Assembly (NCBI GenBank): GCA_020736575.1
Contig: JAGPYM010000004.1
Location: 2,542,001-2,606,000 of the forward strand
DNA length: 64,000 nucleotides
Reading direction: 5' to 3'
DNA from: Thelonectria olida
Taxonomy: Eukaryota > Ascomycota > Sordariomycetes > Hypocreales > Nectriaceae
Of the stretch, positions 1 through 11,754 are shown piece after piece; the stretch's first letter is position 1; each line of letters begins with the position of its first letter. Made by a program: the position numbers and the translations under genes. The notes beneath the pieces were generated by a model. The model saw only the letters and a program-made list of their open reading frames with translations. It was not told the DNA's origin and ran no database searches.

Positions 1-1
1 C

Positions 2-670
2 GCCGGCAACATCAGCTTCGTGTCGTACATGGCGGAGATGAAAAACCCTTCGAGAGATTTCCCGTTCGCACTAGCCTGTCTTGAGGTCTTCTCAATCACC
101 ATCTATACAATCATCGCGATTGCTATCTACTGTCTTGCTGGGGATTACACAACGTCTCCTGCCCTCGGTTCCGCCCCTATGCTGCCAGCCAAGGTTGCCT
201 ACGGAGTGGTGCTTCCAGCTGTCTTTGCTACTGCCATGGCGTTCGGACATACAGGCATCAAATACATCTATGTGGCTTTGATGAGAGGGATGAAGGCCAC
301 CGACCAGGTCACGGATAGGTCCTTGAAGTCCTGGGGCACTTGGGTTGGCTGCGTTACGTCTTTTTGGATCCTAGTCTGGGTCATCTCTAATGCCATCCCG
401 GTATTCGATTCGATCCTAGCCATCTCGTCGGCAACAACTATCGCTTGGTTCACTTTCGGGCTGAGTGCGATTTTCTGGTTCCACCTCAACAGGGGCCAAT
501 GGTTCAGAGACTGGAAGAAAACGACGCTTTCGATCATCAACGGACTGATGATCGTGCAGTCAATTTTCATGAACGCTGGCGGTCTTTGGGCCTCAATCAC
601 TGAGCTCATGAAGATATTTGAGGACAGTCAGGTCAAGGGAGCTTTCTCTTGCGGCGATAACTCCATATGA
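2..670 (+). CDS. Amino-acid permease of the AAAP family, 3' part only
   Basis: The reading frame is open from the window edge and ends at TGA 668-670, so the N-terminal half lies outside. About 220 residues are visible, with several long hydrophobic segments (for example residues around IYTIIAIAIYCLAG and WVGCVTSFWILVWV) and the sequence SYMAEMKNPSRDFP near the edge, which is typical of fungal amino-acid transporters of the neutral amino acid permease (mtr-like) group in the amino acid/auxin permease family. Expected role: proton-coupled amino-acid uptake at the plasma or vacuolar membrane. The C-terminal tail after the last membrane segment is short and ends normally. Family placement is from recognisable sequence; substrate is unknown. 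Confidence 0.8.
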   Translation, partial: AGNISFVSYMAEMKNPSRDFPFALACLEVFSITIYTIIAIAIYCLAGDYTTSPALGSAPMLPAKVAYGVVLPAVFATAMAFGHTGIKYIYVALMRGMKATDQVTDRSLKSWGTWVGCVTSFWILVWVISNAIPVFDSILAISSATTIAWFTFGLSAIFWFHLNRGQWFRDWKKTTLSIINGLMIVQSIFMNAGGLWASITELMKIFEDSQVKGAFSCGDNSI

Positions 671-3600
671 GAAGGATACCCGCGCGCCGTGAAAGATCCC
701 GAAATTGCGGTGTTACCTAAGGAGGCGGATCAACATGCAGATTAGATGGTTACTTATTAAGGGCATTTCTAGAGGTACAAGGTCTCACTGCCAATCGTAC
801 AGACCTCACGGGAGATGTAACATCTGGTCTGCGCAGTTGCACAAGAGATTTGGGTCAGCAAGCTCTACGTACGACCACCAGATGGTGAGACAGACGCCCT
901 GAAGAGATGGCTGGTCGAGAGGGGAGTTTTCAGCAACGACACCGACTCTTACCTTCGTGGGGGCTATGCAGCAAGGCGCCGGAATAGCAGCACTGCGGGA
1001 TGTTTGGTTTCAGGAGAAGACGGCTTGACTTATTTTTTTTCTTTTTTGATTTGGTCGTGGTTCTGAATTTCGCCATTAGAGTAAGTAAGAACCCAGTTAG
1101 ATACCGATTCAATTCATATCATATCAGTGTTAAGAGTTTGCGTGGTCATTGCAGCCTGTGAGTGCCCATGGGTAGTACGAAAACGACGAATGAGAGAGGG
1201 AACTAACTGTGCAGCGACTTCGTATTGTCAGTGTGCGAGAGTTCATTGCGCTATTTCTCCATAGGTATCAATTACGTCGCCTTGTATACCCTCTGTGTGA
1301 CCTATGCGTTGGGGTTGCCCCAGTGATCAACGGAATCGAAGCCGAAGGCGTATTATTCCTGTTGGCCCCAAGACAGTGTTACAGACTCCTTTCGGCGATA
1401 CTTTGGATTTCTTTCCGTCGGACCCCTGCTTGGAGTGAGGAATACAAAAGGTCTTTTGCTGTGAGTTTCACAAACTCCCGAGTATCTTGCCACTTTCGCG
1501 TAACAAGTTTGTCAACTCATTCCGACTTTCTAATTAAGTCCAAGGGATCGGAATCAAGATCAAATCTCTATGCGTGAGTTCAATTTAATTGGTTCAATTA
1601 GGCGAGTTTGTGTAGCGACGCATATTACGTTGCAAGTTACACTTCGGGCCCTAGACTGTGTGACTGTTCCCAAGCAAGCATCAACGTCACCGCAACATTG
1701 TCCTGTCAATCAATACATTTACTGAGATAGTTTTCCATCTTTGACATATAGATATGGCACGATATTCAACCGTCAGGCTGTTCCAACTAGCAGCTGGTCT
1801 GTAGTCTTGATACTCTTATATTATACTATACCTTCTATTGCATCACACTCCTTACATTATAGCACATCGTTCTTTCGCCCTGATCCCTTCATTCTACATC
1901 TATTCCCTCGTCCGAGCTCCTTGATTAAGATTGCAACTAGCCCTCCACATGACTCCCTCGTCTAAGCCCTAGTGGGAAATGTGCAACTGGCAAGGACGAA
2001 ACCCAAAACCACCCATTCGGCATCATGTTGCTCTGTCCAGAGCAGCGTTAGCGGGAAATTCGCACCAAGCAAAGCGACAGACTAAAAATACGGTATTGCT
2101 AGGTCAAGTCCAGTCTCTCGCGGATGTTTCGAGGAAACGCAGATTGAGACCTAGACGACATTCACCTATGAGCAGGCTCTTAACATGATATCTCGGCTTC
2201 CTAATGGCACCTTGGACCAGCACATCATCCCTAACAGCCGCTTCACACCGCAACTACTCAAACTTACCAATCGAGAGCCCCGAGCTGAACATTGGGTGCG
2301 CTTCGCGGACTTAGCATTCGGTGCCTTTGGTCGAAGGCGAATCTAAAGACGGCTAATGTGTCATCAGCTGCGTCTTCGAACCGTGAGTGTCCCCTCTCCC
2401 AAGATGTCCGCTCCGTATGCCGTTACAATGGAGAGTGTAGTCTAAGGTCATTGCTGATCCATCACAACGCAGGACTATATATATGTACCCACGTTTCAAC
2501 CAGCGGCCTCGACTCATGCGCCCGACTAGGATGACACGCCACAATCGACTTCACCAGCGCGCGCCTCACTCGGCAGACCATGGCCCCAGATATGGAGCAG
2601 CTTGGGCCAAGCATTGCGGAGATGGATTACCATCGCGGTGGGAAGTGGATCGGAATCTGAGGTCCTGATGAAGGGATTCTTCCCCCTTTCGTTTTTCTAC
2701 ACTCGAGGACTCCATTCCAGATCCTAAAAAGAGCTGGCATAACTCATGGCCTGGCCTAATGATGGACGAACAACTCGAAATGGTACTCTGCGAGTTCATT
2801 TACAGGCAAGCCTTTCTCCAACCCTCCCATAACATACAGTCTTCGAACAAAGATTACTAACACAAGGCAGTTTTTCAGTATATACTATACCCTCACCAAC
2901 AAGCCGCCGCGCCCGGAGCATTGAGGCCATTTCAAGCAGAATTTCACCAGACATGTCAGTTGCATACACTAAGGCCGTCTCAAACCTGCCTTGATGGTGA
3001 CCCGCCACAGCTTTCCCTCCCTCTTGGAGCAACACGAGCTGAAGGTCAAAAACTCGTAAGGCCTCCGGAACGTTTCATATCGTGACGAGCAAGGACTTAC
3101 GACATACCGGAAAGAGGAAACACGCAGGAGGTAATGTACGAAATGCTAGGGCCCATTCCTCGACTGCATTTTCCTTGTTACTAATGCCTTGTTAGTATAA
3201 GCTTGTCCCGCCGACGCGTCGACGATCCGTCGCCGCCTTCAGGCTGCTCAGCCTTTGTATGTGCGTGACAAGCCTATTGCACATGGGCCTCGCAAGTCCC
3301 TCTCTCACCTTAGGAACTACGAAGGCCGTTTCTCGGCGGTTCTCGAGTCAACTCGCCCTTTAGCCCATCTCTCGGAACCATGACTTTCCCATCAAGAAGG
3401 TCGGGCCGCCCCATCCCCACGACGATAGATGGCTGGCTGCAGAGCATCCTAGGGATGGGAGTGCTGGCCCTGTCATGCCGGAGACGACAATGGGTTGTGC
3501 CGCCTAGCTGGAATGGCAGCTCATCACGTCGGGGAATACGAACCCAAAGTTGAGAAAGTCAACAGGCGATGCGCCATGGCACATGCACGTCCGCCTTCTC

Positions 3601-6600
3601 AATTCTGACTAGAGACTTTCTTTTAATATTGTCGAGGTCTGGGCCTGGGGCCAAGCACTACGGCCCAGCGATGGGAACTTCCTAGAATGTGTTCCGGCGA
3701 ATGCGGATGGCCAGTTGAGCAAAGTTGGCCCAGAACTGCGCAATCTCCGCAAATGGATGCCTGATAAAGAGCAACTGGGTGTTGCTACATGTGCAAGATT
3801 AACATCGAATATCGGGAGATCCTGAGCAGGCATTTCTGCACACAGTCTGGGCCAGATGTAAGCCCATTGGGTGCTGCTTTATGTGTGAGATGAACGTGGC
3901 TTACCGAGAGATCGGCTCCGATGACTTGGAAAAAGGGAAGGATATGCAATGGAAATGGGTGCAAGACGGAGCATCTCATGTGCTGAGGTGCCTGCGAGTG
4001 GCAGATGTGCACAACTGCGAAAGTGACTGAAGTGGACATGGACGGCCTGCGTTCAATCATGGGTTCGTTCTATTCAGCTCTGGATCGTTGCAACAGCTAA
4101 CCTGTCCTTTTTTCAGCGAATGCCGTTGCGCCATTGATCAGCGCCCTCGGCAACGACAAGATGCAAAAGTCTTCAAAGTAGTCCACAAACCAAGGCCAAT
4201 GTACCATCATTGCGCATCTACTTTATATCGCGAATCGGGGGGCAGTGACTTCACAAGCATACCCAAGTCGGTTGCACAAAGAAGCGGTTTGAGTGCCTCC
4301 CGAAAATCCACGAGAAAAGCCAACATTCGAGAGACTCCTCCATCGGACGCGGCATAGGGCTACGTTGGTGTTGTGGTCCAAGACGATCGTTGGCGGCAAC
4401 TGGGCTGGTTTTAGATACCACGCTCAAACAGAAGAGGTCTAATTCAGACCTTGCGATTCAGATGAGGCACAGGAGACATTGCCTGCGATTGGAGCGGCCT
4501 TAACAGACTCTTCTTTATCCCCAAACCAATATATACACCTTGGAGAACCGAATCATCTGCAACCAGACCAGCCTCAGCGGCGACCCCGAGTACATGGAGT
4601 GCGGATGAGAGACGGGGTGTCCGGCTGCAAAGAGCAAGCCCAATCCGATTTGGAATGCGATTTATACCATACGATGCCGTTTTCGACAGACACTCCTTGT
4701 CCCTTACCTGTCACGAGGGCCACCTCCGTTATACAAAATGCTTTCATGCCATGCAAGAACATTACGCTCTCAAGTGAAATGGGAACTGGGAAGACCAAAA
4801 TGTACCTCGGGGCTGTTGTCGTCAAATACCCGTTCTCATCTTCTTGTTATAGCAAGTACTTTAACATAACATCCACAGCCATGCCTTTGGCCACCACAAA
4901 CACCTCCGACTTTTGAGACTTCGCAACAACACCCCCCGAGGCAGGCAAAGGAAGCACTTCGCATCCTGCTTTTGCCCGCCTCTTTTTCCCGTCTGCTCAG
5001 AGTTACCAATACCTAAATGTCCCCAGACCCCACCACAATGGCAAACCCTTCTTACTGCCGCCTCCAGCTCACCAGGAAGCGTGTTGCAGAGACCGGAAGC
5101 CCATCCAAATCTCCAAGACCTACGCATGAATATCGAACGAATCCAGACTCTGGTGCATAACAATCTCGATTTCGCAGAGGCGACGCCATTCCGACCTCGG
5201 ATGGAAGTCTTTGTCAACTGTTTGCTGATGACCTGGACACCCGCCTTTGGGGGAAGGGCAAAACCAGCCAACTTATAAGTTACCTTATTTCACGCATTCC
5301 AATACGTGAACTCAGGGAAGAACCAGGCATGTCAGATGCCGTTGCCTGTCAAGGATGCATACATTGCGTTCTTGAATGATGGCTGCTCTCGAAACAAACC
5401 GACCCTCCGCCTCTTACAATACTCGATACTCTGATAAGGCTCCTGCGCACCGCTTCTCCAAACGCACAACCTCTCTGCCTTCCTGAAACTACGCGCATGT
5501 TATCAATGACGAAGAGTCGTATCTTGAGAATGACTAGACTCGCGCCGTCGAGAAGTACGCCGAATATGTCTCCGAGAAGCACGCGGAATCTACTGTCGAG
5601 GAGCTCACAGAATCCGTCACGGCTCCCATAGTCACGAGAGACTGCATCATCTACCCAACGGGATTCGGTACAGCATTTATCACGTTGTACGCTGGCAGTA
5701 TAACAAGCACCGCATCCTTCTACCATAACGTTCCAATCAGGGAGTTCCTCTCAATGTGTTCAGCAGTGCGAAGTTGCACCTTTCATCTGCTTGTAAATAG
5801 GCGAGACTCCGACTCGAAAGGGCCTTCCATTAAACCAGCTTGGTAGGGAATGAAGGGAAACTTTGACTTGTGAGCGGTAGTATTTGGGAGTTAGAGAAAT
5901 TAATGTTAGGTAATTAACGTTATTTGAGGGACAAGTCATATTTTCTCCTTCTCAACTCAAACGCTTCGAGGCAGTAGGAGCATATAGAATAACAACAAAT
6001 GCCCGGTCTGCAAGCAAATCTAGATAATCCACAACCCAGGAAATGGCAAGAACACCGAGTGTGCGGATAAGCGACCCGAAAGAAAGGAGTAGCTTATACC
6101 ATGACTCCGTACTAAGATATACGCGGGCTACCCTTGATGATCGACAACAAACAGGGCTGGATTAGGACCAAAGGCACAAGTACACCAGCATTCCTTCTAG
6201 AAAACCATACGCGATAGCCGATCGGGAGCAACGATGCATCCCGGCAATGGCTCGAGTCTAGCACGAGCGTGACGAATTGTGAGGAGATTGCTGGCGCGCG
6301 AGTGTTGTGGAACCGGCCCTCGCTCCGATGCATCTCCCTACCCCAGACGGATTTCGTACGAGATCCCCGGCTTTGCAACCCCGCGTTTCCTTGCAAGGTG
6401 GGACAGAATATGTATGAGTGTGGATTCCCTTACACGTGTACCCGCCTCTCAATCTTCATCCCGACGAGAATGAGTTACCATGCTGCACGCCACGCTTACG
6501 TTCTGTCTTGGTCGGCTCGATGTTCGGAGTCAGCCTGCAGCAAAGTGATGAGGTCTTCTCATGTTAAAACGTAGGTTCCCAGAATGGGGCCTGGCCTTGT

Positions 6601-6717
6601 CATCAATGTCAATGCGCCTCAAATGCCCAACCCTTGAATCCTTAATCCTACCTCAACGTCAAGAGTCAAGACGAAGCCACCCGGCCATAGTACCATCTCC
6701 ATAAACCAACATCACTC
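671..6717. other. Long gene-poor stretch with possible decayed coding fragments
   Basis: Six kilobases lack any ORF with convincing family resemblance. Open stretches are short and interrupted on both strands. Protein-like pieces are noticeable on the plus strand at about 2161-2342 and 2709-2858, listed separately. I see no intact transposase, reverse transcriptase, long terminal repeat or tRNA. Base composition is not strongly AT-rich by eye, so heavy repeat-induced point mutation is not obvious. Confidence 0.5.
2161..3050 (+). pseudogene. Possible decayed gene of unknown family
   Basis: A 60-codon open stretch at 2161-2342 begins FTYEQALNMISRLPNGTLDQ and contains HWVRFADLAFGAF before a stop. 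A second piece, about 2709-2858, carries SWHNSWPGLMMDEQLEMVLC and continues after one in-frame stop with HKAVFQYILY. Both look more protein-like than random frames, but frame changes and stops separate them and no intron set joins them convincingly. I do not recognise the family. This could be a degenerated gene or chance. Confidence 0.25.
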
Positions 6718-7761
6718 ATGTCCACCAAGTCCAAGCCAATCGTTCTCCATTTGGGAGATCCTATCAAGTACAACCATGATCTGTACAAGAAACTAGAGCA
6801 GCAATTTACCATCATTCGCCCGTCCACCGAGGAACGACAGCGAGATGCCTTCCTAGAAGCTCTTCGCCAGCGGAAATGGGGTGACTTCTCCGCCGTGATG
6901 CGGCCCTTCTGGGTCACTGGCGGCGAAATGGGTCGATGGGACAAGGAAATGATTCCCCTTCTCCCCAAATCGCTCAAGGTATTTGCCTCCGCTGGGGCTG
7001 GATACGACTGGGCCGACGTCGACCTGCTTGCAAACGCGGGTGTTCTATACTGCAACGGTGCCGCGGCCTCGTCGGAAGCTGTTGCCGACATGGCCTTGTA
7101 TCACATTATTTCCGTGTTCCGCAACATGCAGTGGTCCAACATGGCCGCCCGCGCGAGCCCTGACGAGTTCCGTGACGCCCACGCTCACTCGCAATTGACG
7201 GCACACAATCCTAGAGGCAGGACTGTCGGTCTCATTGGTCTTGGGAACATTGGATACACGGTTGCGACCAAAGCATACAAGGGCCTCGGCGTCAAGATCA
7301 TCTATTACGACCCGATACCCAAGAGCCAAGCGCAGGAGGATGCCATTGAGGCTCGACGCTGCCCCAGTCTTGACGCCTTGCTAGGCGAAGCTGATTGCGT
7401 AGTCGTCGCTGCCCCAGGCGCTGCAGGTAAGAAGATTCTGGACCGTCAGGCGATCGCGAAGATGAAGAAAGGTTCGAGACTCGTCAACATTGCCCGGGGC
7501 AGCCTCGTGGATGAGGAGGCGGTTGCGGATGCCATGGACTCGGGCCACCTGTTTGCCGTGGGATTGGATGTGTTTGAGAATGAACCACACCCAAACCCGA
7601 GACTGCAGAAGATGCGAAATGCAACATTGACGTGCCATACCGCTGGGGGTGCATTGGAAACGTCGATTGGGTTTGAACGTCTCTCGATGGAGAATACCAG
7701 AGCCGTCCTCACTGGTCAGGAGGCACTTACTCCGGTGAACAAACACATGATGCAGGCATGA
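6718..7761 (+). CDS. D-isomer-specific 2-hydroxyacid dehydrogenase (glyoxylate/hydroxypyruvate reductase-like)
   Basis: A single-exon 347-residue protein. It should reduce a 2-oxoacid such as glyoxylate or hydroxypyruvate with NAD(P)H, in the cytosol. The Rossmann motif GLGNIG lies at residues 174-179. The catalytic triad of the family is visible: Arg260 in NIARGSLVDEEAV, Glu289 in ENEPHPNP and His307 in TCHTAGG. Length matches yeast Gor1-type enzymes. The start codon at 6718 follows a gene-free leader and is the first ATG in frame; no introns are needed. The neighbour on the right is a convergent anion-type permease (minus strand), so a shared carboxylate role is possible but unproven. Exact substrate cannot be read from the sequence. 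Confidence 0.9.
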   Translation: MSTKSKPIVLHLGDPIKYNHDLYKKLEQQFTIIRPSTEERQRDAFLEALRQRKWGDFSAVMRPFWVTGGEMGRWDKEMIPLLPKSLKVFASAGAGYDWADVDLLANAGVLYCNGAAASSEAVADMALYHIISVFRNMQWSNMAARASPDEFRDAHAHSQLTAHNPRGRTVGLIGLGNIGYTVATKAYKGLGVKIIYYDPIPKSQAQEDAIEARRCPSLDALLGEADCVVVAAPGAAGKKILDRQAIAKMKKGSRLVNIARGSLVDEEAVADAMDSGHLFAVGLDVFENEPHPNPRLQKMRNATLTCHTAGGALETSIGFERLSMENTRAVLTGQEALTPVNKHMMQA

Positions 7762-8298
7762 GTTTGCCCAAATCGGTTACCTAGCTAGACTCAGATGAGC
7801 GGATATTATTGATAGATATACTTGATCAATAGGTAGTCACAGACTAGGCTGTCTTCAAATGTAATGTATCGAGCTAAGAATCGACTTATCTATAGGTATC
7901 TTAATGTACGGATGTAATGTCAGCTCCCAAGGATGTTTACGCCTTTTCAGGACACTTGGAGCTGGTCCTTTGATCCAATTGGATTGTTCTCACCTTGAGT
8001 GACGACTTCACTAGAAGAATGCCATCTTGGTCAAACCCGCTTGACATCGCTCATCGAGCGGGTTAGAAAATACACGGCAGACCGGAAGCTCGTTACATAT
8101 AAAGGAATGGTTTAGGATTATCTCTAGGCTCCAGGTGATAATAAAAGGATTTTGTGATCAGCAGAATTTGTCGCCTTGTTCCTTTCCTAGAAGATGTTTT
8201 GCGACTGGCCTGGTCCAGCCCGCCGATCAATCTCATCTACATTTACCACTCCACCCTCGCTATATAATACGAGGCAAACTCCCAACCCTAGATGTCGT
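7762..8298. other. Intergenic, convergent 3' ends
   Basis: About 540 bp between two convergent genes. It is AT-rich and holds only short chance ORFs. I see no further feature. Confidence 0.6.
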
Positions 8299-10033
8299 TC
8301 ACAAGGTGTACTTGTATGTGCCGGCACATTGCCATCGCTCACTCAAAGCCAGAGTGCGTGTACCAACCTCGACGCCCTCATTATGAATGTCCTGATCCCG
8401 AGCTTTCTCGAGCTTCCTGTTTCTCCAGGACAGGTAGAAACGAAGAAGAGTAGCCATCAAAATACAAAGAGCCGAGAAGGCGACATTGGCGACGTTGGCT
8501 TGCCAGTACTGGGGGCCTTGAGACTTGGGGTAGAAGTAGGACGCGTAAATCGACGCAAAGTTGGAACCGGCATTGACTACGGCGTACGAAATGGCTCGTT
8601 TAGTCGAGGGACGCGGTAGAGACGTCGACACCCACGACAGAATGCAGCCAAACGATGCGTAGACGCACATCATCATGAACGTAGAGATGTAGCGCGCGGC
8701 CGTGTGCAGAGTCGTAGCTGAAATGATGAAGCCGATGCTGCAGAAAATCTGCGGCCAAACCACGTGCAACCATCGTTCGCGTGTACGGTCGCTGTGCCAT
8801 GAGTTTGTGATTCCGACTATCGCGGCAAAGACATACGGCGGCGCCGAGAGGAGCAAGGTGTCCCTCTGGCCGTACCCAAGAGTCTGGACAATGGTGGGGA
8901 AGAAGTTGGTGAAGGCGGCAGCGGTGTTGAGGCCAAGCTGCATGATCCAAATCATGTATAGAGCAGGGTCCAAGAAGGCCATCTTGGCGCCATCTGCAGC
9001 CGAGACATTGGCTCGATCGTCCTCCTGGGATGCGTCCTCTGCCATACGAAGGACTGCAATCTTCCGCTGCTCGGGGGTCAGCCAAGCAGTGGTGGCTGGG
9101 TAATCGGGAACAACGAAATAAGTGAGGAACGCAACGGGGATGGTTGCAGCGCCCTCAATAACGACTTGGGTGTCCTGGGTCAGCGGTTTAATCATACAGA
9201 AGTAGTCGAAGAGACTTACAGAGCCATCTCCAGCTAGGGAGCCCGGCCTTGCCATCCATCCCGCCCATTATTGCGCTTCCAAGGAGGCCACCGAAGGCGC
9301 CAGCCATTTGGCCAGCCGCGTAAAGAATCGAGATACGGATAGCCAATTCATGTTTGGTGTACCAAGAGCTGAACAGAAAGAGGGCACCAGCTACAAGATG
9401 AGGCGCAGTGAGTAAATGGTGACTTCACCATCAACGGAAACTTACGAAAGAACGGTGCTTCGACGAATCCGAGGAGAAAACGAAGCACAATCATGCCCTT
9501 GTAGTTTTGAACCGCGCCAGTACAGGCACTAACTGTCCCCCAAGCAATCATTATAGATGGCTATTGAAACTGTGTGAGTCTTGATCCATTTGGAGTCCCC
9601 AAGTAGTCCTTGCTTACCAGGAAGATGGATGGCCGCATCTTGTTCAGGATCATGTTCGTTGGCACTTGTGTTAAGATGTAGCCAACGAAGAAGATGCTGA
9701 TGATGGTGTTGTATTGAGTCCCAACGAGGCCAATATCCTCCTCGAAGCTACCAAGACGAGCTGTAGCGATGTTGTTCCGGTCGAGATAGTTCAGCACGTC
9801 TTTTAGCAAATTAGTTGATTGGTCTATGTCCGGAAGATGGGCCGGGTTTGGCTATTTAACGCTTCTTACTTACATAGAAACATCATCAATGGCATCATGC
9901 GACGATCAATTCGCCTTAGGAGTTCCCTCTCCTTGGTCGGGCGGTCTTCAATGACAATATCGGCAGCATCGTCGCCAAGCGTTTCAAGGTGCACCTCCTC
10001 GCCTAGCTTTTTGTCAATGGCGTCTTCTGGCAT
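8299..10033 (-). CDS. MFS permease, allantoate/nicotinate (Dal5/Tna1) type
   Basis: Five exons close in frame: 10033-9874, 9799-9618, 9560-9446, 9390-9220 and 9164-8299, giving 497 residues. The first helix carries YLDRNNIATARLG, the signature of the anion:cation symporter family that takes up organic anions such as allantoate, nicotinate or pantothenate. Later helices read LRFLLGFVEAPFF and the typical loop ISILYAAGQMAG. The N-terminal 50 residues are acidic and cytosolic; the C-terminal tail is charged. Donors are GTAAGT or GTAAGC; the last acceptor (CAAG before 9164) was chosen because it restores the family sequence SWRWLFVIEGA. It converges on the 2-hydroxyacid dehydrogenase gene. The substrate is not predictable. 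Confidence 0.88.
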
Positions 10034-10872
10034 TGTGAGTACACTCTCGCATTAGAGGAAGAAGTTCAAGTCGGGTGGGAAAGGATGGCGAGCCTCTGGG
10101 TTAGACGACCTGTTCAACTGACCTAGTGCTCTTATATGTGCTCATATTCGTTTACCGCGTAACTATTTCCCCGCCTCGTCACGCTCTTCTCCACGCTCTT
10201 CGCTTCCCCATGGGGTCTCCGAATGGCGGGCAATTAGCTGGCATGGTTCGCATTGCAACCAACAAGGATTTCCGTCTACCCCAGTCCCACTCAACCTGAC
10301 GGAACCGCTGATCTTTTCGCATTCCTCCCAATCGCCTCTCGAGCCGATGGGATCCATGCATCCTGCTTGATTCATAGCCGAGCCGACGAGGTGTAACATG
10401 ATTTTCACTACGAGATGTTGGGACGCAACTAAACACGTCGTGTCCTCGTCTGGGTAGGTAGGCAAGCAGAGGTCGGCGGACTTTGAGGTGCTTGAACCCC
10501 TCACAATGAGGACAGAGAAACCCCGGCTTTCATTTGGGAATTATTACTCATCTGGATTGTTCCAGGCTGACTTAGATGTTGCGTATCGCCTTTCATAGTT
10601 AAGTATTGGAGAGTTGATTTAATTCAATGTCAAAATATTTACTTCCGGACATGGCTCGTTCTAAGGAATTAAAGAACATCAAGATTGACGCATGAGAAGC
10701 CGAAGGTACTTGATCCTTGATGAATAAAACAAGCCCCTCTAAGGCACCTTCTCTGATCACTTTTAGATACGTTGATCCATGGCAGGAATACAGTAAAATT
10801 ACTACAAAGAGATCCTCATTTTCTTGACGAAAATGAACAGATCCTTTTTACATTTTATTGTCTCTTTGCCCA
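10034..10872. other. Intergenic: upstream of the MFS gene and downstream of the hydrolase gene
   Basis: About 840 bp without a convincing gene. The minus-strand ORFs at 10163-10504 have no recognisable domain and look like chance. It contains the MFS promoter. Confidence 0.5.
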
Positions 10873-11754
10873 CTAGCCAAACACTCGAAACTTGTCGAAA
10901 AAGTCCTTCATATTATCTGCCACCTTCTTCTCGTTTGTTTCAATCGCAAAGTGTCCAGCATCCAAGAACTCGAACTCAAGGTACTCGACATCTTTCTTAT
11001 AGGCCTCTGCGCCGGGTGCGACAAAGATCTCATCATTCTTCCCCCACATTGCGAGAACCGGCACTTTGGACTTGCGGAAGTACTCCTGGAAGGAAGGGTA
11101 GAGATCGATATTGGTGCGGTAGTCGTAGAGAAGATCCAATTGAACATCCTTGTTTCCAGGGCGCTGAATGAGGGCGTGGTCCAGATGGTAGGCCTCTGGC
11201 TGAACCTGAGCAGCGTGAGGCGAGCCATTCGTATACTGCCACTTGATGGAGTCCAACTCCAGCGCAACCTGGAGTGCATCGCGGTCCTCCTTTGCTCCCG
11301 ATTCCCAGTATTTCCGAATTGGCGCCCAGAACTTCTCCCCGAATCCTTCCATGTAGGCGTTGCCGTTTTGGCTGACGATGGCGGCGATCTTGTCGGGGTG
11401 ATTGAGCGCAAAACGCAATCCCACGGGCGCGCCATAGTCAAAGATGTAAATGGCAAACTTTTGCAATTCCAACTCTTGCACAAAAGCCTCGATCGTCTTG
11501 GTGAGGTTGGCAAAGGTGTAAGAATATCCTTCTGGGACTGTGGTGAAGCCGTACCCCGGAAGATCGGGAGCAATGACCTTGTAGCCGTGGCTCGCCAGCA
11601 GGGGGATCAAGTTGCGAAATTGGTGCGAGGAGGAGGGAAATCCGTGCAAGAGCAGGATTGTGCCCTTGGGCGGCTCGAAAGGTGAAGCATGGCGGTAGAA
11701 GACCGTTGAGCCACCCGCGTCGACGGATGAGATTTGAGTCGAAATATAAGCCAT
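10873..11754 (-). CDS. Alpha/beta-fold hydrolase, epoxide hydrolase/haloalkane dehalogenase type
   Basis: A single-exon 293-residue protein. The oxyanion-hole motif HGFPSSSHQF starts near residue 37. The nucleophile elbow is FDYGAPVG with Asp106 as the nucleophile, which points to the epoxide hydrolase and haloalkane dehalogenase branch instead of Ser esterases. The acid is probably Asp241 in WGKNDEIF and the base is His268 in LDAGHFAIET. No signal peptide is seen, so it is probably cytosolic. Related fungal genes are often annotated as haloalkane dehalogenase or soluble epoxide hydrolase. The natural substrate is unknown. Confidence 0.88.
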   Translation of the reverse strand: MAYISTQISSVDAGGSTVFYRHASPFEPPKGTILLLHGFPSSSHQFRNLIPLLASHGYKVIAPDLPGYGFTTVPEGYSYTFANLTKTIEAFVQELELQKFAIYIFDYGAPVGLRFALNHPDKIAAIVSQNGNAYMEGFGEKFWAPIRKYWESGAKEDRDALQVALELDSIKWQYTNGSPHAAQVQPEAYHLDHALIQRPGNKDVQLDLLYDYRTNIDLYPSFQEYFRKSKVPVLAMWGKNDEIFVAPGAEAYKKDVEYLEFEFLDAGHFAIETNEKKVADNMKDFFDKFRVFG

